Assembly: GCA_900549015.1 (NCBI GenBank)
Contig: URMH01000031.1
Location: 1 to 29,535, forward strand
Source: an uncultured Blautia sp.
GTDB lineage: Bacteria > Bacillota > Clostridia > Lachnospirales > Lachnospiraceae
Length of the DNA: 29,535 nt
Direction: 5' to 3'
The translations under genes were made by a program, and so were the position numbers. The notes beneath the pieces are model-generated. The model did no database searches. It was not told the DNA's origin and saw only the letters and a list, made by a program, of their open reading frames with translations. How positions within the stretch are numbered: the stretch's first letter is position 1; each line of letters starts with the position of its first letter. Shown piece by piece: positions 7,955-17,205 of this stretch.

Positions 7955-10879
7955 ATGAAAACAGAAAATCTTACAGCGTATGAAGTGGTAAAAGAAGAGA
8001 ACCTTACCGATATTCATTCCAAAGGAACCTTTCTCCGCCACAAAAAAACAGGAGCAAGGGTTCTTCTGATTGAAAACGAAGATGAAAATAAAGTATTTAA
8101 TATTGCATTCCGCACACCGCCTAATGACAGCACAGGCGTGGCGCATATTCTGGAGCACAGCGTTCTCTGCGGGTCCAGGGAATTTCCTTTAAAAGATCCT
8201 TTTGTAGAGCTTGTAAAGGGTTCTCTTAATACCTTTCTAAATGCCATGACATATCCGGATAAAACCTGCTATCCTGTGGCAAGCTGCAACGACCAGGATT
8301 TTCAGAATCTGATGCACGTATATCTGGACGCTGTTTTTTATCCGAATATTTATAAAAAAGAGGAGATTTTCCGGCAGGAGGGCTGGAACTATCAGCTGGA
8401 AAATCCGGAAGGACCGCTGAAATATAACGGCGTGGTATATAACGAAATGAAAGGAGCCTTTTCGTCACCGGATGAGGTGCTGGAGCGGGAAATCATGAAT
8501 TCTCTCTTCCCGGATACGCCATATGGATGTGAATCCGGCGGAAATCCGGAAAATGTTCCGGAGCTGACATATGAGGGATTCCTTGATTTCCACAGAAAAT
8601 ATTATCATCCGTCAAACAGCTTTATTTATCTTTACGGAAACATGGATATGGAGGAAAAACTGGATTTCATTGATAAACATTACCTTTCTTCTTTTGATGC
8701 GCTCTCTGTAGATTCCGAGATCCCGGCGCAGGAAGCTTTTTCCTCCTGTAAAGATATTACGATTCCTTACCCTGTATCTGAGCAGGAGGGTGAGGAGGAC
8801 AATACGTATCTTTCCTACAATATGGTGGCAGGAACAGCCACAGACAATCTGAAATGTATGGCGTTTGAGGTTCTGGACTATGCACTTTTAAGTGCGCCGG
8901 GCGCGCCCCTTAAAAAAGCCCTTCTCGATGCAAAAATCGGAAAAGATATTTACGGTTCTTTTGATGACGGAATCTTACAGCCTTATTTTACAGTAGTAGC
9001 AAAGGGCGCAAATGCAGATAAAAAAGAAGAATTTGTTTCTGTGATCCGAAACGTGCTGACGGATATTGTGAAAAACGGAATTGACAAAAAGGCAGTAGAA
9101 GCAGGAATCAACTACATGGAATTCCGTTATAGAGAAGCGGATTTTTCTTCTTATCCAAAGGGATTAATGTACAGTCTTGATATTCTCGGAGACTGGCTCT
9201 ATGATGACGAAAAACCATTTGCTCAGGTGCAGCAGCTTTCTGTGTTCGAAACTCTGAAAAAAGCTGTTTACGAGGGATATTTTGAAGAATTGATTCAGAA
9301 GTATCTTCTTGATAATCCCCATGGCTCTGTTCTTACTCTTGTGCCGGAAAAAGGGCTTCAGGCAGAAAGAGAAAAAGCTCTGGAAGAAAAGCTGGAAGCA
9401 TATAGAAAGAGTCTTTCCCCTGAAGAATTGCAGAACCTGGTGCAGAAAACAAAAGCTCTGGAAGCGTACCAGGAAGAGGAGGAAGAGCCGGAGGCGCTTT
9501 CCTGTATTCCTATGCTAAAGAGAGAGGACATCAAAAAAGAAGCGGCGCATCTTACAAATGAGGAGATTGATCTGGACGGAAGTCTTTTCTTATATCACGA
9601 CGTATGCACAAACGGAATCGGTTATCTTGACCTTCTTTTTGAGTTTGGAACGCTTACAAGAGAAGAGACTCACTATCTGGGACTTTTAAAATCTGTTCTC
9701 GGATATGTGGATACAGAACATTATACCTACGGAGAGCTGTTTAATGAAATCAATGCAAACACAGGCGGCATTTACAGCGGTGTGGAGGTTTTTGACAACG
9801 AAAATGCCAGGGATGGTTTCCGCGCCATGTTCTCTGTACGCGGCAAGGCTCTGTACCCGAAGATGGCTTTCCTTTTCACTATGATCCGCGAGATTCTGGA
9901 AACCTCAAAGCTTGAGGATACAGGGCGTCTCTATGAAATTGTGGCACAGGTAAAATCAAGGGCGCAGGCAAATCTTGTAAGCGCAGGACATTCCACAGCC
10001 GTGCTCCGGGGCGCTTCCTATACTTCTCCTATGGCTGCTTTCCAGGACGAGATGGCAGGCGTTGGGTATTATCATTTTATTGAAAAGCTGGAAAAAGAAT
10101 TTGACGAGAGAAAAGAAGAGCTTGTTTCTTCTCTGAAAAAGCTTATGAAACGGATTCTCCGTCCGGAATATTTCCATGTAAGCTACACGGGAGAAAGGGA
10201 ATCTCTGGAAAATGTAAAATCTCTCTGTAAAGAGTTAAAGAAGCATCTCTGTAAAGAACAGGCGGAAACCTTCGGAGAGGCAATTATCTGCCAGAAGAAA
10301 AACGAGGGATTAAAGACCTCCGGACAGGTGCAGTATGTGGCGCAGACCGGAAATTTCTGCAAAAAAGGACTTTCCTACACAGGAGCTCTTGATATTTTAA
10401 AGGTGGCGTTAAGCTACGATTATCTCTGGATGAATCTTCGTGTAAAAGGCGGAGCATACGGCTGTATGAGCGGATTTAAGAGAAACGGAGAAAGCTATTT
10501 TGTTTCTTACCGCGATCCGCATCTTGGACGCACCCTTGATGGGTTTAAAGGAATTCCGGAGTATATCCGTACCTTTCAGGCTGACGAGAGAGAAATGACA
10601 AAATACATCATCGGAACCATCAGCGGAAAGGATGTGCCAAGAACGCCGCAGATGCAGGGAAATCTTTCCAAAACAGCGTATTTTTGTGATGTGACAGAAG
10701 AAATGCTTCAGAAAGAAAGAGACGAGATCTTAAATGCCACGGTGGAGGATATGCACAATCTGGCTCCACTTGTAGAAGCTGTTCTTTCAGATGAGCAGAT
10801 TTGCGTTGTAGGAAGCGAGAGCAAGATAGAAGAAGCAAAAGAAACATTTAAAGAAGTGAAAAATTTAATTACCTGTTGA
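7955..10879 (+). CDS. Insulinase-family zinc metallopeptidase (M16C, presequence-protease-like)
   Basis: A 974-residue protein with the full M16C (PreP/Cym1-like) architecture: two homologous halves joined by a helical linker. The inverted zinc motif HxxEH is HILEH at residues 64-68 (ligands H64, H68; catalytic E67), and the distal ligand is E164 in VYNEMKG. After the active N-terminal half comes the M16C-associated domain, a coiled, Glu/Lys-rich linker at ~470-520, and the inactive C-terminal half with the substrate-contacting RVKGGAYG segment near 830. There is no signal peptide, so it acts in the cytosol, probably degrading unfolded peptides. Such genes are common in Lachnospiraceae. The ribosome site is AGGAGGC. 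The gene appears intact. Confidence 0.94.
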   Translation: MKTENLTAYEVVKEENLTDIHSKGTFLRHKKTGARVLLIENEDENKVFNIAFRTPPNDSTGVAHILEHSVLCGSREFPLKDPFVELVKGSLNTFLNAMTYPDKTCYPVASCNDQDFQNLMHVYLDAVFYPNIYKKEEIFRQEGWNYQLENPEGPLKYNGVVYNEMKGAFSSPDEVLEREIMNSLFPDTPYGCESGGNPENVPELTYEGFLDFHRKYYHPSNSFIYLYGNMDMEEKLDFIDKHYLSSFDALSVDSEIPAQEAFSSCKDITIPYPVSEQEGEEDNTYLSYNMVAGTATDNLKCMAFEVLDYALLSAPGAPLKKALLDAKIGKDIYGSFDDGILQPYFTVVAKGANADKKEEFVSVIRNVLTDIVKNGIDKKAVEAGINYMEFRYREADFSSYPKGLMYSLDILGDWLYDDEKPFAQVQQLSVFETLKKAVYEGYFEELIQKYLLDNPHGSVLTLVPEKGLQAEREKALEEKLEAYRKSLSPEELQNLVQKTKALEAYQEEEEEPEALSCIPMLKREDIKKEAAHLTNEEIDLDGSLFLYHDVCTNGIGYLDLLFEFGTLTREETHYLGLLKSVLGYVDTEHYTYGELFNEINANTGGIYSGVEVFDNENARDGFRAMFSVRGKALYPKMAFLFTMIREILETSKLEDTGRLYEIVAQVKSRAQANLVSAGHSTAVLRGASYTSPMAAFQDEMAGVGYYHFIEKLEKEFDERKEELVSSLKKLMKRILRPEYFHVSYTGERESLENVKSLCKELKKHLCKEQAETFGEAIICQKKNEGLKTSGQVQYVAQTGNFCKKGLSYTGALDILKVALSYDYLWMNLRVKGGAYGCMSGFKRNGESYFVSYRDPHLGRTLDGFKGIPEYIRTFQADEREMTKYIIGTISGKDVPRTPQMQGNLSKTAYFCDVTEEMLQKERDEILNATVEDMHNLAPLVEAVLSDEQICVVGSESKIEEAKETFKEVKNLITC

Positions 10880-10921
10880 GAAAGCGGTTGTTTCTGTCAG
10901 CCGTAAATGAAAGGAAAATCA

Positions 10922-11833
10922 ATGAACGAAAATTTTAAATCAGGCTTTGTGGCAATTATCGGACGTCCAAACGTAGGAAAATCCACCTTAATGAATCATC
11001 TGATCGGACAGAAGATTGCCATTACCTCCAAAAAGCCGCAGACAACAAGAAACAGGATCCAGACAGTTTATACAGACGAGACAGGACAGATCGTGTTCCT
11101 TGATACACCGGGAATCCACAAGGCAAAAAACAAGCTCGGGGAATATATGGTACAGGTTGCAGAGCGCACCTTGAAAGAAGTGGACGCCATCATGTGGCTT
11201 GTAGAACCGACTACTTTTATCGGCGCAGGGGAGCGCCATATCGCAGAGCAGCTTCAGGGAATCGGTGTTCCGGTAATTTTGATCATCAACAAAATTGATA
11301 CGGTATCAAGAGAAGAAATCCTTCCTGCCATTGATACTTACCGGAAAATCTGTGACTTTGCGGAAATCATTCCCTGCTCTGCACTTCGCGGTCAGAATAC
11401 AGACGATATTATAAACTGCATTTTCAAATATCTTCCGTACGGACCGATGTTCTATGATGAGGACACGATCACAGATCAGCCACAGAGACAGATTGTGGCG
11501 GAAATCATACGGGAGAAGGCGCTTCATGCTCTGGATGCGGAAATTCCTCATGGAATCGCAGTTGCAGTTGACCGTATGAAGAACCGCCCCGGAAAAAAAG
11601 GGAAGCTGATCGATATTGATGCGACCATTATCTGTGAAAAAGACTCTCATAAGGGAATTATTATCGGAAAACAGGGGGCTATGCTAAAAAAAATCGGCAG
11701 CAATGCAAGATTTGAGCTGGAGCGTATGCTGGAAGCAAAAGTCAACTTAAAGCTCTGGGTAAAAGTAAAAAAAGACTGGCGTGACAGTGATTTTCTGATC
11801 AAGAATTTCGGGTATGACAAAAAGGAAATCTGA
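10922..11833 (+). CDS. era: GTPase Era
   Basis: A 303-residue GTPase starting at ATG 10922, which has AAAGGA at good spacing; an upstream in-frame ATG at 10907 would add five residues and lacks a site. G1 is GRPNVGKST (14-22), the switch region has TTRNRIQ, G3 is DTPGIH, G4 is NKID and G5 is SAL. The C-terminal KH domain carries IIIGKQGAMLKKIG. Era binds the 3' end of 16S rRNA and assists 30S assembly. It is followed two bases later by recO, a common firmicute order, so the two are cotranscribed. Confidence 0.97.
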   Translation: MNENFKSGFVAIIGRPNVGKSTLMNHLIGQKIAITSKKPQTTRNRIQTVYTDETGQIVFLDTPGIHKAKNKLGEYMVQVAERTLKEVDAIMWLVEPTTFIGAGERHIAEQLQGIGVPVILIINKIDTVSREEILPAIDTYRKICDFAEIIPCSALRGQNTDDIINCIFKYLPYGPMFYDEDTITDQPQRQIVAEIIREKALHALDAEIPHGIAVAVDRMKNRPGKKGKLIDIDATIICEKDSHKGIIIGKQGAMLKKIGSNARFELERMLEAKVNLKLWVKVKKDWRDSDFLIKNFGYDKKEI

Positions 11834-11835
11834 GT

Positions 11836-12588
11836 ATGAGTGATCTGATTACCGTACAGGGAGTGGTGCTTTCTGCCATGCCTGTTGGGGATTACGATAA
11901 GCGCATTGTTCTTCTTACAAGAGAGAGAGGGAAAATTGCTGCTTTTGCAAAAGGGGCAAGGAGACAGAACAGCCCCTTTATGGCAGCAGCAAATCCCTTT
12001 GTATTTGGAAATTTTACTCTGTTTGAGGGAAGAAGCAGTTTTAATTTAAACCAGGTCAGTGTGACTCACCATTTTGTGGAGCTTGCGGGGGAGCAGCCGG
12101 GAATTTATTACGGTTATTATTTTTTAGAGCTTGCAGATTATTTCGGCCATGAAGGTACGGACGAGAGGGAGATGATGAACCTTCTCTATGTGACGGTAAA
12201 AGCCCTTTTAAATAAAAATATCAGCAACCGTCTTGTGCGCTGCGTATATGAGCTTCGCACGATGGCAGTACAGGGATTGATGCCGGAGCTTTTAAACTGT
12301 GCAGTCTGCGGGAGAGAGCTTACAGAAAAAGAAGAGCTGTTTTTTTCTCAGGAGGCTCACGGCATTATCGGAAAAGAGTGTCTTGGAAAGGTTTCCGATT
12401 CCAGGCGCCTTTCCCCTGCCGCCCGTTATGCCATGATTTATATGGTGAGCGCGCCTATGGGAAAACTTTATACTTTCACTGTGACAGATGAGGTGCTGGG
12501 TGAGCTGGAACATCACATTCACCGGTATGTTTATCAGAATACAGACAAAAAATTTAAAAGTCTGGACATTTTGGAGATGATGTGCTGA
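11836..12588 (+). CDS. recO: DNA repair protein RecO
   Basis: A 250-residue protein with an N-terminal OB fold (ITVQGVVLSAMPVGDYDKRIVLLT, then GKIAAFAKGARR, with FAKGARR typical of RecO) and a helical C-terminal part. The zinc-finger region keeps the first pair of cysteines (CAVCG, C155 and C158), but the second CxxC of many RecO proteins is reduced to a single C182, so zinc binding may be lost. RecO anneals complementary DNA and loads RecA with RecR. The start lies two bases after era, and a GAGTATG context suggests translational coupling. Confidence 0.93.
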   Translation: MSDLITVQGVVLSAMPVGDYDKRIVLLTRERGKIAAFAKGARRQNSPFMAAANPFVFGNFTLFEGRSSFNLNQVSVTHHFVELAGEQPGIYYGYYFLELADYFGHEGTDEREMMNLLYVTVKALLNKNISNRLVRCVYELRTMAVQGLMPELLNCAVCGRELTEKEELFFSQEAHGIIGKECLGKVSDSRRLSPAARYAMIYMVSAPMGKLYTFTVTDEVLGELEHHIHRYVYQNTDKKFKSLDILEMMC

Positions 12589-12597
12589 AAAGCGGTA

Positions 12598-12626
12598 TTG
12601 AAAAAGAAGAAAGATGCTAGTATAAT
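12598..12626 (+). promoter_or_regulatory. Promoter of glyQS
   Basis: TTGAAA (12598-12603) and TATAAT (12621-12626) are separated by exactly 17 bp, a near-consensus housekeeping promoter. It begins just after the recO stop and gives a leader of only ~25 bases, leaving no room for a T-box. Glycyl-tRNA synthetase here is thus not under T-box control. Confidence 0.85.
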
Positions 12627-12658
12627 ATAGGCATTGAAAAAATTTTAGGAGAGATGAC

Positions 12659-14053
12659 ATGGAAAAAACAATGGACAAAATCGTAGCTCTGGCGAAAGCG
12701 AGAGGATTTGTGTATCCGGGCTCTGAAATTTACGGAGGTCTGGCAAATACATGGGACTACGGAAATCTTGGTGTAGAACTGAAGAATAATGTAAAACGCG
12801 CATGGTGGCAGAAATTTATTCAGGAATCCCCTTATAATGTGGGTGTGGACTGTGCTATTTTAATGAATCCTCAGACATGGGTGGCATCTGGACATCTTGG
12901 CGGATTTTCCGACCCGCTTATGGACTGCCGCGAATGTCATGAGCGTTTCCGCGCAGACAAGCTGATCGAGGACTTCTGTGCAGAACACGACATTGCCATT
13001 GAAGGCAGCGTAGATTCCTGGTCTCAGGAACAGATGGCAGATTTTATCAGAGAGCATGAAATTCCATGCCCTACCTGCGGCAAACACAACTTTACAGATA
13101 TTCGTCAGTTCAACCTGATGTTCAAAACATTTCAGGGTGTAACGGAAGATGCAAAGAACACAGTATATTTAAGACCGGAAACAGCGCAGGGTATTTTTGT
13201 AAACTTTAAAAACGTACAGAGAACTTCCCGTAAGAAAATCCCGTTCGGAATCGGACAGATCGGAAAATCCTTCCGTAATGAGATTACACCTGGAAACTTT
13301 ACGTTCCGCACACGTGAGTTCGAGCAGATGGAGCTTGAGTTCTTCTGTGAGCCGGGAACAGACCTTGACTGGTTTGCATACTGGAAACAGTTCTGCCTTG
13401 ACTGGTTAAGCTCTCTCGGCTTAAAAGAAGGGGAAATCCGTTACCGCGACCATTCTCCGGAAGAGCTGTGCTTCTACAGCAAAGCAACGACAGACGTAGA
13501 ATTCTTATTCCCATTTGGCTGGGGTGAGCTCTGGGGAATTGCAGACAGAACAGATTATGACCTGACTCAGCATCAGAATGTTTCCGGACAGGATCTCACA
13601 TATTTTGATGATGAGAAGAAAGAAAAATACGTTCCATATGTAATTGAGCCGTCCCTCGGTGCAGACCGTATGGTACTTGCTTTCCTTTGCAGCGCATATG
13701 ACGAAGAAGTTCTGGATGCAGAGAAAAACGACGTGCGTACAGTGCTTCGTTTCCACCCTGTACTTGCGCCTGTTAAAATCGGCGTACTTCCTCTTTCCAA
13801 GAAGCTGAACGAGGGTGCTGAAAAAGTTTACCAGCAGCTTTCAAAGAAGTATAACTGCGAGTATGACGACCGTGGAAATATTGGAAAACGTTACAGAAGA
13901 CAGGACGAGATCGGTACTCCGTTCTGCGTCACATATGACTTTGACTCCGAGACAGATGGAGCCGTTACGGTGCGTGACCGTGATACTATGGAGCAGGTAA
14001 GAGTGAAAATTGAAGAACTGGACGCATACTTTGCAGACAAGTTCACATTCTGA
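12659..14053 (+). CDS. glyQS: Glycyl-tRNA synthetase, dimeric (single-chain) type
   Basis: A 464-residue class II aminoacyl-tRNA synthetase of the homodimeric GlyRS type, of standard length. The N-terminal segment KIVALAKARGFVYPGSEIYGG is diagnostic. A zinc-binding insertion has two Cys pairs (CRECHERF near 84, CPTCGKHNF near 139). The class II core has RPETAQGIFVNF, FRNEITP (motif 2) and GADRMVLAFL (motif 3, ATP site). The anticodon-binding domain occupies the last ~100 residues. It charges tRNA-Gly in the cytosol. AGGAGAG precedes the ATG. Confidence 0.97.
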   Translation: MEKTMDKIVALAKARGFVYPGSEIYGGLANTWDYGNLGVELKNNVKRAWWQKFIQESPYNVGVDCAILMNPQTWVASGHLGGFSDPLMDCRECHERFRADKLIEDFCAEHDIAIEGSVDSWSQEQMADFIREHEIPCPTCGKHNFTDIRQFNLMFKTFQGVTEDAKNTVYLRPETAQGIFVNFKNVQRTSRKKIPFGIGQIGKSFRNEITPGNFTFRTREFEQMELEFFCEPGTDLDWFAYWKQFCLDWLSSLGLKEGEIRYRDHSPEELCFYSKATTDVEFLFPFGWGELWGIADRTDYDLTQHQNVSGQDLTYFDDEKKEKYVPYVIEPSLGADRMVLAFLCSAYDEEVLDAEKNDVRTVLRFHPVLAPVKIGVLPLSKKLNEGAEKVYQQLSKKYNCEYDDRGNIGKRYRRQDEIGTPFCVTYDFDSETDGAVTVRDRDTMEQVRVKIEELDAYFADKFTF

Positions 14054-14088
14054 TCCTCTGTTAAAATTAAAAAAGAAGCATGATATTC

Positions 14089-14115
14089 CGTCAGCCGGTT
14101 TCGGCTGGCGGTTTT
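14089..14115 (+). terminator. Intrinsic terminator after glyQS
   Basis: CGTCAGCCG (14089-14097) pairs with CGGCTGGCG (14102-14110), with one G-T wobble and a 4-base loop, and is followed by GTTTT. It ends glyQS transcription ahead of the EamA gene. Confidence 0.75.
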
Positions 14116-14145
14116 CGCATATGTATATAGAAAGAAGGAAAGATA

Positions 14146-14559
14146 ATGTGGCTTTTATTTGCGGCAGGCTCGGCTGTGTTTGCAGCCCTGACTTCCATTC
14201 TTGCAAAAGTAGGAATCGACGGAGTAAATTCAAATCTGGCGACTGCAATCCGCACAGTTGTAGTTCTTATTATGGCTTGGGGGATTGTATTTCTCACAGG
14301 AGGACAAAGTGGTATATCGGCAATCAGCAAAAAAAGCTGGCTGTTTCTTATTTTGTCAGGACTGGCAACGGGAGCGTCATGGCTCTGTTATTACAAGGCC
14401 ATACAGCTTGGAAGTGTGTCAAAGGTTGTGCCGATAGATAAATTAAGTGTTGTGATCACTCTGATTCTCGCTTTTGTTTTTCTGCATGAGGAATTTACGG
14501 TAAAGTCGGCAGTGGGAGCCGTACTGATCACAGCAGGAACTTTAATCATGGTGCTGTAA
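14146..14559 (+). CDS. Small EamA/DMT-family membrane protein
   Basis: A 137-residue protein with four to five hydrophobic segments, equal to one EamA repeat rather than the usual ten-segment two-repeat transporter. Typical features are an N-terminal AAGSAVFAALTSILAKVGI and a C-terminal GSVSKVVPIDKLSVVITLILAFVFLHEEFT, matching the conserved EamA end (P-x-x-K...LHE). Half-size DMT proteins act as dimers, and the substrate cannot be inferred. The ribosome site is AAAGGAA. The gene is complete, as the single-repeat form is common in Firmicutes. Confidence 0.88.
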   Translation: MWLLFAAGSAVFAALTSILAKVGIDGVNSNLATAIRTVVVLIMAWGIVFLTGGQSGISAISKKSWLFLILSGLATGASWLCYYKAIQLGSVSKVVPIDKLSVVITLILAFVFLHEEFTVKSAVGAVLITAGTLIMVL

Positions 14560-14591
14560 CAACCGGATTTAGGAGAAAGACGAACGAAAAA

Positions 14592-14610
14592 TACATTCTT
14601 TTGGTATGAA
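14592..14610 (+). promoter_or_regulatory. TetR operator copy 1
   Basis: TACATTCTTTTGGTATG followed by AA lies six bases upstream of the tetR -35. It matches copy 3 at 17 of 17 core positions and copy 2 in reverse complement at nearly all positions. Confidence 0.8.
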
Positions 14611-14615
14611 AACTC

Positions 14616-14645
14616 TTGACAAAAAGTGGAGCAACAGAATATAAT
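14616..14645 (+). promoter_or_regulatory. Promoter of the tetR gene
   Basis: A perfect TTGACA (14616-14621) and a perfect TATAAT (14640-14645) are 18 bp apart. It is bracketed by operator copies 1 and 2, so it is a strong but repressible promoter. Confidence 0.9.
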
Positions 14646-14648
14646 AAA

Positions 14649-14667
14649 TACATACTAAAAGAATGTA
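14649..14667 (-). promoter_or_regulatory. TetR operator copy 2
   Basis: TACATACTAAAAGAATGTA is the reverse complement of the consensus with one change. It begins four bases after the -10, covering the transcription start and lying just before the ribosome site GGAGG. Occupancy here would block tetR expression. Confidence 0.8.
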
Positions 14668-14680
14668 AGTGGAGGACACT

Positions 14681-15325
14681 ATGGGACGAAACAAATACCC
14701 GGAAGTAACCGTCGAAAAAATACTGGATGTATGTCAGCGGCTTTTTCTGGAAAAAGGATATGACAATACCACTATTCAGGATATTGTAGATGAGCTGGGC
14801 GGACTTACAAAAGGTGCTGTATATCATCATTTTAAATCAAAAGAAGAAATTATGGATGCCATAGGGGACAGAATGTTTTTTCAGAACAATCCATTTGAAA
14901 AAGTGAAGAAGAGGAAAGATTTAAATGGGCTTCAGAAAATAAAAGAGGTCATTATGCTTCATCAGGCAGATGAGCAGAGTGTAGAACTTACAAAGCAGGC
15001 AGTTCCTCTTTTGAAAAATCCTCATATTCTTGCAAGAATGATAGAAACAAATCGCCGTATTCTCTGCCCTTACTGGCAGGAGTTAATTGAAGAGGGACAA
15101 AGAGACGGTTCTGTTACAACAAAAAATGCAAAAGAGATGGCAGAGCTTCTCGTACTGATGGATATATGGATGATACCCTCTGTTTTTCCAGCAGATGAAA
15201 GAGAAATGAAAAGAAGATATATATTTATATCTCAGATGTTTGAAAAAATGGGACTTCCTATTTATGATGGAGAAATTGGGGAGATGATTCAAAAGCTTCC
15301 CTATTTCAAAGAAGAAAATCAATAA
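14681..15325 (+). CDS. TetR/AcrR family transcriptional repressor
   Basis: A 214-residue regulator. I start it at ATG 14681, five bases after GGAGG; the GTG at 14669 would overlap operator copy 2. The N-terminal domain is a classic TetR HTH: VEKILDVCQRLFLEKGYDNTT, then IQDIVDELG, and GAVYHHFKSKEEI as the recognition helix (residues ~11-57). The ligand-binding half (58-214) is helical and unlike well-known members, so the inducer is unknown. It is followed by an ABC exporter with the same operator in front of it, which points to an autoregulated efflux system for a toxic compound or peptide. Confidence 0.93.
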   Translation: MGRNKYPEVTVEKILDVCQRLFLEKGYDNTTIQDIVDELGGLTKGAVYHHFKSKEEIMDAIGDRMFFQNNPFEKVKKRKDLNGLQKIKEVIMLHQADEQSVELTKQAVPLLKNPHILARMIETNRRILCPYWQELIEEGQRDGSVTTKNAKEMAELLVLMDIWMIPSVFPADEREMKRRYIFISQMFEKMGLPIYDGEIGEMIQKLPYFKEENQ

Positions 15326-15397
15326 AATATAAAAAATGTGCTTCATAGAGTATACAAAAGCTGTATAAAGTGAGAGGTACATTTTTTTATAGAAAAA

Positions 15398-15416
15398 TAC
15401 ATTCTTTTGGTATGTA
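15398..15416 (+). promoter_or_regulatory. TetR operator copy 3, before the ABC exporter
   Basis: TACATTCTTTTGGTATGTA has perfect outer half-sites TACAT/ATGTA and an inner C/G pair. It sits 23 bases before the exporter ATG, downstream of a weak possible promoter (TTCATA ... TATAAA, 15342-15369). This links the exporter to control by the neighbouring TetR. Confidence 0.8.
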
Positions 15417-15439
15417 AAAAGAAAATAAGGAGGGCATTT

Positions 15440-16387
15440 ATGAAGAATGAAAAGGCAGCTATTCGAGTGTCATGTCTGAAAAAAAGCTATTGTGAACATC
15501 TGGTTTTAAAAAATGTTACTTTTTCAGTTTCAGGAGGAAGCATTTACGCTCTTTTAGGCTCTAATGGAGCTGGAAAAACAACAACTGTCCGAATTTTAAC
15601 AACACAGCTTCATGCTGATGAAGGAAACGTAAAAATAAAAGGATGGGATGCGGAAAAAGATACAGAAAAAATAAGGCAAATCATAAGTCTTACCGGGCAG
15701 TTTTCTGCATTGGATGAAGCGCTTACAGGAAAAGAAAATCTTGTGATTATGGGGCGGATACGCCACATTGGAGAACCTGAGAAAAAGGCAGAAGAGCTTT
15801 TAGAATATTTTTCTCTTTCTTCTGTAAAGAATCAAAGAGTGTCTTCCTATTCAGGAGGAATGAAGCGAAAACTGGATATTGCCATGAGTCTTGTGGGGAA
15901 TCCGGAAATAATTTTTTTGGATGAACCGACAACCGGACTTGACCCGCAAAGCAGAAGAAGTATGTGGGAGCTGATAAAAAAACTCAGGGATTTGGGTACA
16001 ACTGTTTTTCTTACGACACAATATTTGGAAGAGGCAGAAGAACTTGCGGATATGATTGGCATACTGGACAGGGGAAGAATTATTGCAGAAGGGACTTCTA
16101 AAGAGCTAAAAGCGCTTCTTCCGCAAGGGTGTGTGGAGTTTTGTTTTGAAAAAGAAGATTATATGAGAGGAAAAGCGCTTCTTGCCAGGTTTAAAACAGA
16201 GGATTTAAAAGAGAAGTATGCAGTAAAAGTTTATACAGATGGAAAGGTAGATACTGTGGGGAAAATATTTCACGATTTTCAGGAAAGGAACATTGGAGTC
16301 AGAGAGTTTCAGATTTTTACCCCGAATCTTGAAGATGTGTTTTTATCATTAGTAGAAGAAGGAGGAAATGTATGGAAACAGGATTAA
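15440..16387 (+). CDS. ABC transporter ATP-binding protein, DrrA type
   Basis: A 315-residue ATPase. I choose ATG 15440, which has AAGGAGGG upstream; a longer reading would run through the operator. The Walker A is GSNGAGKTT (40-48), the Q-loop lies in SLTGQFSALDEALTG (typical of DrrA), the signature is YSGGM (137-141), Walker B ends FLDE (D161, E162), and the H-loop is altered: the switch region reads TTQYLEEAEELAD, with Q in the usual His position as in DrrA proteins. It energises the permease encoded next, with which it overlaps by 16 bp. The pair is expected to export a hydrophobic drug or peptide. Confidence 0.93.
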   Translation: MKNEKAAIRVSCLKKSYCEHLVLKNVTFSVSGGSIYALLGSNGAGKTTTVRILTTQLHADEGNVKIKGWDAEKDTEKIRQIISLTGQFSALDEALTGKENLVIMGRIRHIGEPEKKAEELLEYFSLSSVKNQRVSSYSGGMKRKLDIAMSLVGNPEIIFLDEPTTGLDPQSRRSMWELIKKLRDLGTTVFLTTQYLEEAEELADMIGILDRGRIIAEGTSKELKALLPQGCVEFCFEKEDYMRGKALLARFKTEDLKEKYAVKVYTDGKVDTVGKIFHDFQERNIGVREFQIFTPNLEDVFLSLVEEGGNVWKQD

Positions 16388-17151
16388 AAAAATATTGGGA
16401 TACAGTTACAATGGCAAAGAGATGCGTCCTTCTTTCTGCCAGAAATCCAGATACTCTTTTAACAAGTGTAATCATGCCGGTTATGATGATGGTTCTCTTT
16501 GTGGCACTATTTGGAAAATTGATTCGTGTAGAAAATATGTCTTATGTAGATTATATTATTCCAGGGGTTCTTATGCAGTGCTTCGGTCAATGTTCTTCTG
16601 TAACTGCAATTACAGTAAATAGAGATGTGACGGGTGGGATGGCAAGACGGTTTTCTGTTCTTCCGGTAAAAATCTCTTCAGTTCTTCTGGGATATACAAC
16701 AGAGGCTTTTTTCAGAAATATGCTGACTGCTTTTGTAGTGCTTACAGTTTCTCTGTTTTTTGGATTTTCCCCAAAGGCAGCTCCGGGAGACTGGTGTATA
16801 ATCCTTCTGCTTCTTTCCGGCGTTATTTTCGCTTTTTCCTGGATTGCTGTTTTTGTGGGAATTAGAGCAGGAAGTCCGGAAGGGGCGAGCAGTTTTCTTA
16901 CACTTGTAATTGTGCTTCCGTATTTAAGCTCTGGGTTTGTACCTGTGGAGGCAATGCCAAAGGCACTGGCGTTTTTTGCAGAGCATCAGCCTATGACTCC
17001 TGTGATTAATACAGTGCGGAATGCGATTCTTGGAAATATATGGGAGATAAGAGATTTTGTGGCTGCCATTCTTTGGTGTGTTGGATTTTGCGGGGTGTTT
17101 TATGGAATGTCTGTGAGGGAATTAAAAAAGAAAAATCAACTGCCGAATTGA
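16372..17151 (+). CDS. ABC-2 type permease, DrrB-like
   Basis: A 259-residue membrane protein with six hydrophobic segments and the ABC-2 pattern: a cytosolic N-terminal stretch, YVDYIIPGVLMQ, GGMARRFSVLPVKISSVLLG, and a late SGFVPVEAMPKALAFFAEHQPMTPVINTVR before the last segment, characteristic of the DrrB/NodJ group. It forms the channel for the overlapping ATPase. Its own GGAGGAAATGT site lies inside the ATPase gene, so translation is coupled. The substrate is unknown. Confidence 0.93.
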   Translation: METGLKKYWDTVTMAKRCVLLSARNPDTLLTSVIMPVMMMVLFVALFGKLIRVENMSYVDYIIPGVLMQCFGQCSSVTAITVNRDVTGGMARRFSVLPVKISSVLLGYTTEAFFRNMLTAFVVLTVSLFFGFSPKAAPGDWCIILLLLSGVIFAFSWIAVFVGIRAGSPEGASSFLTLVIVLPYLSSGFVPVEAMPKALAFFAEHQPMTPVINTVRNAILGNIWEIRDFVAAILWCVGFCGVFYGMSVRELKKKNQLPN

Positions 17152-17205
17152 GGGAATAAAGTAAATAACATTTTGTTTTTTCGGTGAAATAAAATGGTAT
17201 TTCAG

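Noticed and set aside
12589..12658. T-box leader before glyQS
   Set aside because: Promoter and start codon are only ~30 bases apart, too short for any T-box structure.
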